Of a DNA stretch of 32,928 nucleotides, positions 24,221 to 32,928 are shown in pieces. Position 1 is the stretch's first letter; each line of letters opens with the position of its first letter. The position numbers and the translations under genes are program-made. This DNA comes from Alphaproteobacteria bacterium (GTDB lineage: Bacteria; Pseudomonadota; Alphaproteobacteria; Puniceispirillales; Puniceispirillaceae): the NCBI GenBank assembly GCA_016779005.1, contig JADHOL010000006.1, positions 1-32,928 of the forward strand. Reading direction: 5' to 3'. Below the pieces are notes generated by a model. That model was not told where the DNA came from and ran no database searches. It saw only the letters and a program-made list of their open reading frames with translations.

Positions 24221-25813
24221 ATGCCTGATTCTATTCTGCCAATTCGCCGTGCTTTGATTTCTGTTTCTGATAAAACAGGTCTTATTATTCTTGCTAATGC
24301 TCTTTCAAGCGCTGGCATTATTCTGTTATCAACAGGCGGCACCGCAAAAGCATTAAGAGAGGCTGGGTTTGAAGTAACAGATGTATCTGATGTTACTGGT
24401 TTTCCTGAGATTATGGATGGGCGTGTAAAAACGCTTCATCCGTCTATTCATGGCGGGTTATTAGCAAAACGAGATTCGCAAGCACATATGAGCGCAATCA
24501 ATGAGCATCACATAGAGCCTATAGATTTGCTGGTTGTGAATTTGTACCCGTTCGAGCAGGTGGTCGCTGGAAACCCCACAATTCAAACCGCGATTGAAAA
24601 TATAGATATTGGCGGCCCTGCAATGATACGGGCCTCTGCAAAAAATCATGATTTCGTAACGGTTATTACTGATCCAGAACAATATCCCGCCCTGATTGAG
24701 GCATTATCAGTTTCTTCTGGAACTTCACTTGCTTATCGCAGAGCACTTGCGCAACAGGCATTTGCGCGAACATCCTCTTATGATCATGCCATTAATTGTT
24801 GGATGGCGTCTCACCTTGAAACAGGTGAATATGCAAAATCAGAGCCTGATTTGCACATTAATGCCCCTGCTATTCAAACACTCCGATATGGTGAAAACCC
24901 GCATCAGTCAGCCGCTATTTATGCAACAGATTTATCTGTTCCATCTGTGTTGACGGCCAAACAAATACAAGGCAAGCCATTATCCTATAATAATGTGAAT
25001 GACACTGATGCCGCCTTGAAATTAATCAGTGAGTTTTCTAATCCTACTGTCGCAATAATAAAACATGCCAATCCATGCGGTGTTGCGTCTGCTGACACGC
25101 TTAGTGATGCGTGGAAGGCGGCTTATCATTGTGATAGTGTAAGTGCTTTTGGCGGTATTATTGCAACAAACAGAATTTTGGATGAAGAAACGGCACGCTT
25201 GATAACCTCAATTTTCAGTGAGGTTGTCATTGCGCCAGACGCCACCAGCAAAGCCTGTGAGATTTTATCCAGCAAACCAAATATCCGTTTGTTGTTAACA
25301 GGCAGCATGCCAAACCCAGAGCAGCCCTTTAATCAGGTGCGAACTATTTTGGGCGGCTTACTTGTACAATCCAGAGATACCGCAATTGTCACAGAAGATA
25401 CATTATCACTTGTTACCAAACGTCAGCCAACTAAGAGCGAAATAGCCGATATGCTATTTGCGTGGAGAGTTGCAAAACATGTTAAATCAAATGCCATCAT
25501 TTATGTGAAAGAGCAAAGCACCGCCGCGATTGGCGCTGGCCAGATGAGCAGGCTTGATTCCAGCAGGATTGCGGCACAAAAAGCAAAAGACATGGCACAA
25601 GAACATGGCTGGGAGAAGCCCAGAACAGTCGGTTCAGTGGTTGCATCAGACGCATTTTTTCCATTCCCAGATGGGCTTCTTGCAGCGGTTGATGCGGGCG
25701 CGACTGCCGTTATTCAACCTGGTGGCTCGATGCGCGATGATGCGGTTATTCAAGCTGCCGACGATGCCGGAATTGCAATGGCCTTTACAGGCATCCGACA
25801 TTTTAATCATTAA
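24221..25813 (+). CDS. purH: Bifunctional AICAR transformylase/IMP cyclohydrolase
   Basis: PurH performs the last two steps of purine synthesis: formylation of AICAR with 10-formyl-THF and cyclisation to IMP. The 530-residue length is normal. The N-terminal MGS-like IMP cyclohydrolase domain (about 1-195) shows [15 protein letters not shown] (36-50) and [14 protein letters not shown] (61-74). The AICAR transformylase domain (about 200-530) shows [11 protein letters not shown] (221-231) and the catalytic Lys281-His282 in [16 protein letters not shown] and the C-terminal FPFPDG and [13 protein letters not shown] also fit. The ATG is preceded by an A-rich run rather than a strong ribosome binding site. 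It follows rsmB and the heparinase-like gene and converges on mutY. Confidence 0.97.
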   Translation: MPDSILPIRRALISVSDKTGLIILANALSSAGIILLSTGGTAKALREAGFEVTDVSDVTGFPEIMDGRVKTLHPSIHGGLLAKRDSQAHMSAINEHHIEPIDLLVVNLYPFEQVVAGNPTIQTAIENIDIGGPAMIRASAKNHDFVTVITDPEQYPALIEALSVSSGTSLAYRRALAQQAFARTSSYDHAINCWMASHLETGEYAKSEPDLHINAPAIQTLRYGENPHQSAAIYATDLSVPSVLTAKQIQGKPLSYNNVNDTDAALKLISEFSNPTVAIIKHANPCGVASADTLSDAWKAAYHCDSVSAFGGIIATNRILDEETARLITSIFSEVVIAPDATSKACEILSSKPNIRLLLTGSMPNPEQPFNQVRTILGGLLVQSRDTAIVTEDTLSLVTKRQPTKSEIADMLFAWRVAKHVKSNAIIYVKEQSTAAIGAGQMSRLDSSRIAAQKAKDMAQEHGWEKPRTVGSVVASDAFFPFPDGLLAAVDAGATAVIQPGGSMRDDAVIQAADDAGIAMAFTGIRHFNH

Positions 25814-25904
25814 ACATAATTCTGTAAGGCAGGCTTGTCCTTGAGCGATAGCGATGTTTTGTGCCCTCGCGTTTTGACAGGAAGCCATCATGAATATAAT
25901 CGGG

Positions 25905-27005
25905 CTAATAGTGTGTGGTAGCCTGTAATGCTTTTTCCATTAATTTAGGCAAATGCAGGTCCGCTTCTGATATCCATTCAAACTCAGGCATATCCTGTTG
26001 TTCATTATTTGTTTCATTATTCGGCTGGAATGCGTCGTCCCAATTCTTGCTATTTGTTGTTTCTACCTGTGATACAAAGACCTTAATTTCTGCCTTAAAA
26101 TGAGTAAAAACATGCCTTATCACGGGCTTTACTTCTACCCAATCGGCTTTGAATGGGCGCCAATTAGGATCAAAACCCTGTCGCTTATCATCCCAGCCCT
26201 GACTGGGAAAAGCTATCAGCCCCCCTAGCAGTCCTTTTGCCGGACGCCGATATACAAGATATTCAGGTGCATCCCCTGTTTTATGCCTTAAGATAAAGAT
26301 TTGCCCTTTTCTGGTTGGTTTGGTTTGTTTAACAAGGCGGTTTGGAAGCAGGGCTTGATTTTCAGTTTTAGCAGACAGGCATCCTTGGCTTAGTGGGCAG
26401 TGCGTACAGGCCGGGCTTATTGTTGTACAAATCTCATTCCCCAAATCCATAAGTGCCTGCGGAAAGTCAGACCTGTTGCGCTTTGGTATCATCTTTTGAT
26501 AATAAGGTGGAAGCGTAGATTTAAGGGCTGGCAACGGTGTCTTCAGACTAAAATAGCGGGCAATAATTCTTTCTATATTTCCATCTATAACAATAGAGGG
26601 CTTATCAAATGCAAATGCAGCGATAGCGCCTGCTGTATAAGGGCCAATCCCGGGAAGCTTGCTTAATTCTGCTACCGTTTGCGGAAATATTCCGCCAGCG
26701 TTACTAATAATTTGAGCAGATTTATGCATGTTTCTTGCTCTTGCATAATACCCAAGCCCCGCCCAAGCAGCGGTTACATCATCAATAGATGCATCCGCAA
26801 GGTCATTTATGGTCGGCCAGCGTTCCAGAAAGTTTCTAAAATAGGGAATGACTGTGCTAACGCCTGTCTGTTGCAGCATAAATTCAGATAAAAATACAGG
26901 GTAGGCTGGGGTTAAATCTGGCCAATAGGATCGCCATGGCAGAATCCGTCCTGCTTTTTTATACCATGCTAATAGAGTATTTATATCACTTTGGATTTCA
27001 GCCAT
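25905..27005 (-). CDS. mutY: A/G-specific adenine DNA glycosylase
   Basis: MutY removes adenine mispaired with 8-oxoguanine or guanine. The 366-residue protein has the HhH-GPD domain with catalytic Glu41 (LSEFMLQQT), the hairpin LPGIGPYTAGAI (117-128) and catalytic Asp141 in VIDGN. The [4Fe-4S] loop is complete: Cys193, Cys200, Cys203 and Cys209 (C-x6-C-x2-C-x5-C). The C-terminal NUDIX-like domain, used to recognise 8-oxoG, covers about 230-355 with PAKGLLGGLIAFPSQGW. The family's usual LQQTQV reads LQQTGV here. The ATG at 27005 is divergent from the dciA-like gene. The 91-base gap to the convergent purH stop shows no strong hairpin. Confidence 0.95.
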   Translation of the reverse strand: MAEIQSDINTLLAWYKKAGRILPWRSYWPDLTPAYPVFLSEFMLQQTGVSTVIPYFRNFLERWPTINDLADASIDDVTAAWAGLGYYARARNMHKSAQIISNAGGIFPQTVAELSKLPGIGPYTAGAIAAFAFDKPSIVIDGNIERIIARYFSLKTPLPALKSTLPPYYQKMIPKRNRSDFPQALMDLGNEICTTISPACTHCPLSQGCLSAKTENQALLPNRLVKQTKPTRKGQIFILRHKTGDAPEYLVYRRPAKGLLGGLIAFPSQGWDDKRQGFDPNWRPFKADWVEVKPVIRHVFTHFKAEIKVFVSQVETTNSKNWDDAFQPNNETNNEQQDMPEFEWISEADLHLPKLMEKALQATTHY

Positions 27006-27143
27006 ATTTGTTATATCACCACGCTTTGTTTACATTATTATAATACTATTATGACGCATCAAGAGGATGTATTAATAGTGCTAGAAATACTAGGGAAAAT
27101 AAGCGTATAACTAGGCGCAACCATTACGAACAGGCTATCTTAC

Positions 27144-27695
27144 GTGGCACGGAATTTATCACATTCAAAAAATCGCGTAACGAATCGCATAAAAAATCGT
27201 GGAGGAATGAAGAGATTATCTGCCCTTACCGAGCCGGTTGTCGCGCACGCAACTGAAAACCAAGGCGCGCTTTACACCCAAATTTGCAGTTTATGGCCGA
27301 ATATTGTGGATGACATGTCGCATTGGAGCCATCCAAAAATTCTATCTTTTGCCAAATCTACTCGCCATAATGGTACTTTGACGATTTGGGTTGCAGCTGG
27401 CCGTGGACCAGAAGCACAGGCCAGAAGCCAAGAAATAATAAATGCCATTAATATGGTCTGTGGTTTTAAAGCCGTTGGCAGGATCACCTGTCAGCAGACT
27501 TTTGAACTTTCTAAGAAGATCGGAAGACGCGTGTATGATGCCCCTCAAAGCGCTTCTCAAACAGTTTTGAACGATACCTCCCCGTCGCTTTTAAATCGAC
27601 TAGAGCAACAAACAAACGATATTTCTAGCCCAGAATTAAGAGCAACGCTTATTAGACTTGGCAGCGTTATTACTTTAAAAAATGGGGCGGGTTAA
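27144..27695 (+). CDS. DUF721/DciA family protein
   Basis: A 183-residue protein of the DUF721 family, which includes DciA, the loader of replicative helicase in most bacteria. Family features are the LYTQICSLWPNIVDDMSHWSHPKIL opening (a tryptophan-containing 'WP.IV' segment), GTLTIWVAAGRGPEAQARS and INMVCGFKAVGRITCQQT. The C-terminal third is a low-complexity linker and helix. The longest frame starts at a GTG without a clear ribosome binding site; an ATG at 27207 preceded immediately by GGAGGA would remove 21 basic residues and is a real alternative. The order mutY, DUF721, dsbA-like, smc is conserved in Alphaproteobacteria. Confidence 0.82.
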   Translation: MARNLSHSKNRVTNRIKNRGGMKRLSALTEPVVAHATENQGALYTQICSLWPNIVDDMSHWSHPKILSFAKSTRHNGTLTIWVAAGRGPEAQARSQEIINAINMVCGFKAVGRITCQQTFELSKKIGRRVYDAPQSASQTVLNDTSPSLLNRLEQQTNDISSPELRATLIRLGSVITLKNGAG

Positions 27696-27702
27696 ACGCC
27701 TC

Positions 27703-27746
27703 TCTTAATATTGGTTCTTAATATTAGGTTTATTCTTAATCTTGCC
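27703..27746. repeat. Three degenerate copies of a TCTTAATATT-based unit
   Basis: TCTTAATATTGGT at 27703-27715, TCTTAATATTAGGT at 27716-27729 and TCTTAATCTTGCC at 27734-27746 lie just after the dciA-like stop. The unit is 13-14 bases and the copies are imperfect. This matches the size of repeats found at other gene ends in the window. Confidence 0.6.
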
Positions 27747-27831
27747 ATCTTTTTAGCGTTTCTTTACTTGCAAGAAATTATTTAAATTTCTATAGTATAA
27801 TGTTGTCGCAATTAGCTATGAAAGGCATGGC

Positions 27832-28524
27832 ATGACCTTTAATAAAAACGTTGAGCTCCCCTTGTTTTCAACAGAAAATAATCCTCTTAAATGCTCCAAT
27901 AGGCGCAGCGTCATGCGTTTTATAGGTGCTTCTGCTACAGCAGCTGGATTAACACTGTTTGTGCCAAAGCTTGCTATGGCTGAACTTGATTATTCGCTTG
28001 CACATATATCAAATCCGCGCATCATCGGCCAAGCTGATGCACCAATTCATGTTGTCGAATATTTCTCAATGACCTGCGGCCATTGTGGAGATTTTCACAA
28101 TGGGACATTTCCAGATGTAAAAGCAAAATTAATTGATACAGGTAAGGTTAAATTTGAATTATCGCCTTTTCCTCTTGATGGTCTTGCTTTGCGCGCGCAC
28201 GCGCTTGCCCGTGCACTTCCAGAAAGCAAATATTTTGGCATGATAACATTGCTGATGTCCAAGCAGGATGAATGGATAAAAGCACAAGATCCGTTGCAAG
28301 CATTATATCGTTATGGACAGCTTGCAGGTGTATCCGCAGATGAATTCAACGGATTAATGCAAAACAGGCCCTTATTGGAAAAAATTGTTGAGATGCGGCA
28401 GAAAAGTTCTGTTTCGTGGCAGATAAATTCCACACCCTCTTTCGTTGTTAACGATAAAAAAGTAATTAGTGGGAATCTGAGTTTTGACGAATTTAATGCA
28501 GAGATAGCAGAATTTGGTGTATAA
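27832..28524 (+). CDS. DsbA-family thiol:disulfide oxidoreductase, exported
   Basis: The 230-residue protein has a long polar N-region, a double-arginine (SNRRSVMRF, 22-30), a hydrophobic stretch and a probable cleavage site after AMA near residue 50. The thioredoxin-fold domain follows, with the active-site CGHC (Cys82 and Cys85) and the cis-proline in STPSF (Thr201-Pro202). Members of this group catalyse disulfide formation or isomerisation in the periplasm. The paired arginines before the hydrophobic core resemble a Tat signal, although the consensus is imperfect. AAAGG six bases before the ATG supports the start; an internal ATG at 27913 would give a more ordinary signal peptide. It is followed by smc after 101 bases. 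Confidence 0.9.
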   Translation: MTFNKNVELPLFSTENNPLKCSNRRSVMRFIGASATAAGLTLFVPKLAMAELDYSLAHISNPRIIGQADAPIHVVEYFSMTCGHCGDFHNGTFPDVKAKLIDTGKVKFELSPFPLDGLALRAHALARALPESKYFGMITLLMSKQDEWIKAQDPLQALYRYGQLAGVSADEFNGLMQNRPLLEKIVEMRQKSSVSWQINSTPSFVVNDKKVISGNLSFDEFNAEIAEFGV

Positions 28525-28625
28525 CCTTTATACCTAAATTTTTTAGCTGAAATGCAGAATTCGCAAGATAGCATCAGTGTGTTGAAAATAATTCTTCCAA
28601 GCAACGATAATGTAGTCTTAATCCA

Positions 28626-31600
28626 ATGATGTTCCAACACCTCAAACTAGCAGGGTTTAAATCATTTGCTGATATCGCAGAACTTGATATCGAGGCAGGT
28701 TTAACTGGAATAGTTGGGCCGAACGGGTGCGGTAAATCTAACATAGTAGAAGCCTTAAAATGGGTAATGGGGGAGAGCTCTGCACGGCAAATGCGTAGCA
28801 CTGAAATGGATGATGTTATTTTTTCAGGTACTTCTAGTAAAACAGCCCGAAATCTAGCTGAAATTTCTTTGATGCTCGATAATCAGCAAAAAACGGCGCC
28901 GTCTGAATATAATGACACAGAAGAAATTGAAATCACGCGCAAAATCATCCGAGGCAAAGGAACCAGCTATCGGATTAATAATCGTCCGGCACGCGCAAGA
29001 GATGTTCAGCTATTATTTGCAGATTCAGCTACTGGCGCGCGCTCAGCAGGCATCGTAAGTCAGGGAAGAATCGGCGCTATCGTTGGCGCTAAACCAGAGG
29101 ATAGGCGAACTCTTCTTGAGGAAGCTGCCAATATTAAAGGATTACACCAGCGCAAACATGAAGCTGAATTACGTCTTAATAATGCTGAGCTGAATATCTC
29201 AAGACTTGTTGATCTGATGACACAGCTTGAAGAACAGAAGAGCTATTTACACAAGCAAGCAAGGCAAGCAGCAAGATACCGCTCAGTTGCAGATCGAATT
29301 CGAAATGCAGAGGCTAGTATGCTTCATGTGATGTGGATTTCAGCACTTCGCAATCAACAGAATGCACAAACCGCGTTTAAGCACGCTCAGCAAGCAGTCC
29401 TAGAGGCTCAACGCGTAGTCAATGCCAGCACTCAGAACCGTGTTGAGATTGCAGCAACGCTTCCTGATTTGCGCATAGCAGAAGCTGCCCTTGCGGCTGA
29501 AACACAGCTGGTCAGCACAAATTTATCACAGATAGAACGAGATGAGTCCAGATTAGAGGATGAGATATCAAGGCTTCAAGCACAACGAGCCCAAATTGAG
29601 GTAGACTCACAGCGCGAATATAGCCTGCAAAAAGATGCGCATGAAGCAAAAAAGAAATTAAGCGAAGAAGCCCAAACACTAGAAGAAGCAGAAAATGCCA
29701 ATACACCAATGCTTGCCCAAGCTCACAGCGAACTTGAAAAAGCAAGGCTCGAGAGTCAACTAGCTGATGAGAAATCCGCCGAAGCAAATGCGGTTCTTCA
29801 GAATCTGGAACAATATCAATCCCAGCTTGAAACACAAATTAATCAAAAACAGTCTCTCATAACCCTTTCATCTGAGAAATTAGAGGACATTAATCTGCCT
29901 GCGCTTGAGAAAAATGCTTCCAGCCGACACGCTGAATTTTTGGCAATACAAACTGCACATACCGATACACAAAAGCACATTGATGAACACGCTCTCCAAC
30001 TCTCAGAATTTCAGACGCAAACCGATAACTCACGCCTCGACTGCCAGACTGCAACAAACTACCTTGCAAGACTAACAGCAGAAAAAGACGCTCTTGATAC
30101 CCTAATACAATCTGACACAGTCGCAGGCGATGCGCCTATCTCCGACAGTCTTAACGTTACTGATGATATGGAAGCCGCACTAGCCGCTTGTCTTTCTGAT
30201 GGATTGCATCTGCCTCTTGGCACAGGAGAAGACGGATATTGGCACACGCAGATGAGCCCTCTTACCTCTCTTAAGCCGCCAGAGATAGGAACACCTCTAA
30301 TAGATTTTATTGAAGGCCCAGACATTATTATAAGAGCGCTTCAGGGTGTGAGTGTCATTCTAAGTGAAACCATTAATAGCGATATTCTATCAAAATTAAC
30401 AACAGGGCAGGCTGTTGTAACCAAGGGCGGAAAGCTCGCACGCTGGGATGGTTTGGTACGTATTAAACAAGATACAGGGGCACACAGAATACGCCAGATA
30501 CAACGCGTAAAAGAGCTGGAATCCCTGATTATAGACGCGCAGAGCGACATTCAGGAAAAGACCTCAAAGCAAGAGCAGTGTGAGAAATCCCTTCTATCAG
30601 CCCATCAGATTTTCTCAACCCTACAGCAGGAACAACAAAGCCTGAGCCAAAAATCAATGCACGCACAGCGAGATGTTGATACATCCGAGCTAGCGGTTAA
30701 ATCTGCAACAGAGCGGCATCAGATGTTAACGCATTCTATTGAAGAGGCAAAATCTGACCTAGATGAATTAAACGCCAATATGTCAAAAATTGATGATCTG
30801 AGCGCCCTTCAAAATGCGGCTAAATCAGCAAATGAGGCCGCCTCGAAATCAAGATTATCTTATGACCAATGCGTCCAACGCGAAGCCGATTTAAGGCAAA
30901 CACTTCACTCCGTCTCTGCGAGACGAAAAGTTGTTATCTCGCAAATAGATGAATGGCAAAGCAGGCTTGAAGGCACTCAAACAAGAATGCAGGAAATGGA
31001 AGTCAGAGCTGGAAGAGCCTTGGAGGAATTAACGGCATTAAAGGCAAAACCAGAACAATTAAAAAAAGAGCGCGTGGCATTAACAGCCCTTCTGGCCACA
31101 TCTAAACAAAAACACGCGCAGGCAATAACACAAGTTAAAGAGGCTGAAATAATGTTGCAGCAGGCTGATAGCCAGCAACGCTCTGATGAGAAACAGCTAG
31201 CAGAGGCGCGGGAAACACAAATAAGACAGGAATCTGTTGGCGCGCAGGCAGAACAATCTATTACTTCTATTGCCAATCAGATTTCCGAAAAACTATCTAT
31301 ATCCCCAGATGAGCTCTCCCAAATTACTAAATATTCAGAAGAGGATGAATTACCAGATCTACAACAGCTCGAAGACAGGGTGAACAGACTTCTAAGAGAG
31401 AGAGATAGCATAGGCCCTGTCAATCTGCGGGCTGAAATCGAGATGCAAGAAATAAACGAAAAGCTTGCCCAATTCGAAACTGACAAAACCGACCTTGAGG
31501 AAGCCATTGCCAAATTGCGACGTGCAATATCAGAATTAAACAAAGAGGCGCGTCATCGCCTGCTTGACAGCCTAACAAATGTAAATAAAGAATTCTCGGG

Positions 31601-32036
31601 GTTATTTAAGACGCTATTTGGTGGGGGCAGCGCAGAATTAAAACTGGTAAATTCAGATGACCCGTTAACAGCAGGGCTTGAAATACTGGCAAGTCCGCCT
31701 GGTAAAAAATTGCAGTCTCTATCCCTTTTATCAGGTGGCGAGCAGGCTTTGACAGGGCTTGCCATAATTTTTGCTGTGTTTTTAACAAATCCGTCGCCGA
31801 TTTGTATCTTAGATGAGGTTGATGCGCCACTTGATGATTCTAACGTCTCCCGCTTTTGTGATCTGCTTCGACATATTGTATCCAGAACTGAGACAAAATT
31901 TCTAATTGTAACCCATCATAGAATGACCATGTCTCAGATGGACAGGCTCTATGGCGTAACAATGGCTGAGCGCGGTATCAGCAAGCTTGTTTCTGTTGAT
32001 CTGCAAACCGCGGAATCACTTCGCGAAGACGCCTAA
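28626..32036 (+). CDS. smc: Chromosome segregation protein SMC
   Basis: A full-length SMC ATPase (1,136 residues) that condenses and organises the chromosome as a dimer with ScpA and ScpB. The N-terminal head has Walker A GPNGCGKSN (31-39) and the VSQGRIG turn near 143-149; two coiled-coil arms flank a central hinge of about 150 residues near 495-640. The C-terminal head has the ABC signature LLSGGEQALTG (LSGGEQ from 1035), Walker B CILDEVDAPLDD (Asp1063-Glu1064 and D-loop) and the switch histidine in VTHH. The ATG-ATG start leaves one extra Met. It lies downstream of the dsbA-like gene and upstream of the ATP synthase genes. No scpA or scpB is in the window. Confidence 0.96.
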   Translation: MMFQHLKLAGFKSFADIAELDIEAGLTGIVGPNGCGKSNIVEALKWVMGESSARQMRSTEMDDVIFSGTSSKTARNLAEISLMLDNQQKTAPSEYNDTEEIEITRKIIRGKGTSYRINNRPARARDVQLLFADSATGARSAGIVSQGRIGAIVGAKPEDRRTLLEEAANIKGLHQRKHEAELRLNNAELNISRLVDLMTQLEEQKSYLHKQARQAARYRSVADRIRNAEASMLHVMWISALRNQQNAQTAFKHAQQAVLEAQRVVNASTQNRVEIAATLPDLRIAEAALAAETQLVSTNLSQIERDESRLEDEISRLQAQRAQIEVDSQREYSLQKDAHEAKKKLSEEAQTLEEAENANTPMLAQAHSELEKARLESQLADEKSAEANAVLQNLEQYQSQLETQINQKQSLITLSSEKLEDINLPALEKNASSRHAEFLAIQTAHTDTQKHIDEHALQLSEFQTQTDNSRLDCQTATNYLARLTAEKDALDTLIQSDTVAGDAPISDSLNVTDDMEAALAACLSDGLHLPLGTGEDGYWHTQMSPLTSLKPPEIGTPLIDFIEGPDIIIRALQGVSVILSETINSDILSKLTTGQAVVTKGGKLARWDGLVRIKQDTGAHRIRQIQRVKELESLIIDAQSDIQEKTSKQEQCEKSLLSAHQIFSTLQQEQQSLSQKSMHAQRDVDTSELAVKSATERHQMLTHSIEEAKSDLDELNANMSKIDDLSALQNAAKSANEAASKSRLSYDQCVQREADLRQTLHSVSARRKVVISQIDEWQSRLEGTQTRMQEMEVRAGRALEELTALKAKPEQLKKERVALTALLATSKQKHAQAITQVKEAEIMLQQADSQQRSDEKQLAEARETQIRQESVGAQAEQSITSIANQISEKLSISPDELSQITKYSEEDELPDLQQLEDRVNRLLRERDSIGPVNLRAEIEMQEINEKLAQFETDKTDLEEAIAKLRRAISELNKEARHRLLDSLTNVNKEFSGLFKTLFGGGSAELKLVNSDDPLTAGLEILASPPGKKLQSLSLLSGGEQALTGLAIIFAVFLTNPSPICILDEVDAPLDDSNVSRFCDLLRHIVSRTETKFLIVTHHRMTMSQMDRLYGVTMAERGISKLVSVDLQTAESLREDA

Positions 32037-32122
32037 ATCGCCAATGGCTATAACGCTACGTCAGGCATTTATTCTAACATCTAAAAAATCTGGTTACATT
32101 CGGTGCTGTGGTCGAGTTTAAC

Positions 32123-32151
32123 TTGACATTTTTTACGGTGACGCATAATTT
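32123..32151 (+). promoter_or_regulatory. Candidate sigma-70 promoter for the ATP synthase operon
   Basis: A perfect -35 box TTGACA at 32123-32128 is followed by TAATTT at 32146-32151 after 17 bases, or by CATAAT at 32144-32149 after 15 bases. It lies about 90 bases upstream of the atpI start, in the 201-base gap between smc and atpI, on the expected strand. The -10 match is only moderate. The same gap shows no strong smc terminator. Confidence 0.55.
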
Positions 32152-32237
32152 CCAACCGTTTATTACTATCTATTTTTTATCAAATAGATATCCGTAAATA
32201 AGATAGATTAAAACATGTCGGTCAGTCAGGAAAGAAT

Positions 32238-32633
32238 GTGAGCGATAAGAACAAAAAGGATTGGAATAAGTCAGATCAGTCTGGAACCCTTTCTGAACGT
32301 ATCGCGAAGTTTGAAGCTAAAACAACGGCCAAAAAGCAAAAGCATAAATCCCGCCAACTACCAGCTGCGGGTATGGCTCTGGCTGGAAGAGTGGCAACTG
32401 AACTGTTGGCTGGGATAGCGGTTGGCGCGTTTGCGGGCTGGCTGATTGATAGATGGCTTGGAACAACACCTGCATTTATGTTGGTTTTGTTTTTTTTAGG
32501 AGCTGCTGGAGGAATGATGAATATCTGGCGACTTCTAAATGGAAAGGGAATGGGCGCAGGATATTTCAGCGACCATAGAGAAAACAACGCTTCAGCGCCA
32601 ACAAAAACGGGTGCCGAAGATAAAAAAGATTAA
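32238..32633 (+). CDS. atpI: ATP synthase protein I (AtpI-like)
   Basis: A 131-residue membrane protein with a polar, lysine-rich N-terminal 40 residues, then two hydrophobic helices: about 48-72 (VATELLAGIAVGAFAGWLID) and about 76-98 (TPAFMLVLFFLGAAGGMMNIWR), and a polar tail. AtpI-type proteins aid assembly of the c-ring or ion supply of the F-type ATP synthase. The family identification rests on topology, the AGWLIDRWLGTTP loop and position just before atpB. The start is GTG at 32238 with GGAAAG about five bases upstream. Confidence 0.9.
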   Translation: MSDKNKKDWNKSDQSGTLSERIAKFEAKTTAKKQKHKSRQLPAAGMALAGRVATELLAGIAVGAFAGWLIDRWLGTTPAFMLVLFFLGAAGGMMNIWRLLNGKGMGAGYFSDHRENNASAPTKTGAEDKKD

Positions 32634-32677
32634 GTGGATTTTACAATCCAAACGGTTTCGTTAAATAGGAGTTAAAT

Positions 32678-32928
32678 GTGCATTCACCTGTCGAACAATT
32701 TACCATAAAAGCGCTATATGCGCTTAGTTTGTTTGGTTATGACATCTCTTTTACAAACTCAAGTTTATTCATGGTTTTTGCCGTTTTGTTGAGTTCTGGA
32801 TTCTTGTTCTTTGCAATGCGCCCAGCCTCTATAATACCTGGCAGACTTCAATGCCTTGCAGAAATGATGTATGAATTTGTGGCCAATATCTTAGACTCCA
32901 ATGTGGGCAAAGAAGGCAAACCTTATTT
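32678..32928 (+). CDS. atpB: ATP synthase F0 subunit a, 5' part (AtpB, partial)
   Basis: The gene runs off the right edge after 83 codons. The GTG at 32678 is preceded by AGGAG with a six-base spacer; the overlapping ATG at 32676 is in another frame. The peptide begins HSPVEQFTIK, then a membrane segment (about residues 28-48, SSLFMVFAVLLSSGFLFF), then the ARPASIIPGRLQ-like element RPASIIPGRLQCLAEMMYEF and NVGKEGKPYF, all typical of alphaproteobacterial subunit a. Subunit a forms the proton half-channels of F0. It follows atpI at 44 bases in the same operon. Confidence 0.93.
   Translation, partial: MHSPVEQFTIKALYALSLFGYDISFTNSSLFMVFAVLLSSGFLFFAMRPASIIPGRLQCLAEMMYEFVANILDSNVGKEGKPY

Noticed and set aside
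1-32928. tRNA, rRNA, tmRNA or mobile element
   Set aside because: None of the gaps, all below 300 bases, contains a cloverleaf, and no transposase, integrase or terminal inverted repeats of IS type were seen.

Overview
This window looks like a piece of an alphaproteobacterial chromosome with AT-rich base composition (by eye, not computed), short intergenic gaps and no rRNA, tRNA, insertion sequence or CRISPR array. The assignment rests on protein families and gene orders I know from Alphaproteobacteria: a Suv3/MgpS-type RNA helicase followed by an S4-domain protein; acnA divergent from ccmABCD; an SDHAF4 (DUF1674) gene divergent from rsmB, then a heparinase II/III-like gene and purH; mutY divergent from dciA, then a DsbA-like gene and smc; and atpI ahead of atpB. 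A low-GC pelagic marine lineage (SAR116-like) is a guess from composition plus the corrinoid/methyl-THF genes, not a demonstrated placement.

Layout. 1-3439 (minus): helicase, hslR and the start of a small unidentified gene. 3634-6309 (minus): aconitase acnA. 6543-8796 (plus): cytochrome c maturation genes ccmA, ccmB, ccmC and a 44-codon ccmD with a TTG start. 8861-14005 (minus): a five-gene corrinoid and one-carbon block, in transcription order corrinoid protein, small 'virulence factor' family protein, methylene-THF reductase-like protein, methyl-THF:corrinoid methyltransferase, and ferredoxin-ASKHA corrinoid activator. 14265-15856 (minus): dusA overlapping yciB. 16122-17531 (plus): DMT transporter and RidA. 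17547-20864 (minus): SDHAF4, DUF1491, a HisD-family protein with altered metal ligands, a secreted nuclease-fold protein and a SOUL protein. 20999-25813 (plus): rsmB, heparinase II/III-like gene, purH. 25905-27005 (minus): mutY. 27144-32036 (plus): dciA-like, dsbA-like, smc. 32238-32928 (plus): atpI and the beginning of atpB.

How the genes work together. Most of the window is housekeeping: TCA cycle, cytochrome c maturation, tRNA and rRNA modification, purine synthesis, DNA repair, chromosome segregation, ATP synthase. The accessory part is the corrinoid block. A methyl group bound to the corrinoid protein could be passed to tetrahydrofolate and oxidised to methylene-THF, with the ferredoxin-ASKHA protein re-reducing inactive cobalt. 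The substrate-specific methyltransferase that would load the corrinoid (MttB/MtgB-type) is absent from the window, so the methyl donor is unknown. Other points for a second look are a 15-bp tandem repeat that places three in-frame four-codon ORFs between the nuclease and SOUL genes, a recurring pattern of 13-15 bp degenerate tandem repeats in gaps, and the HisD-like protein. I did not find a clearly new system; the corrinoid block and the micro-ORF repeat are the best candidates.
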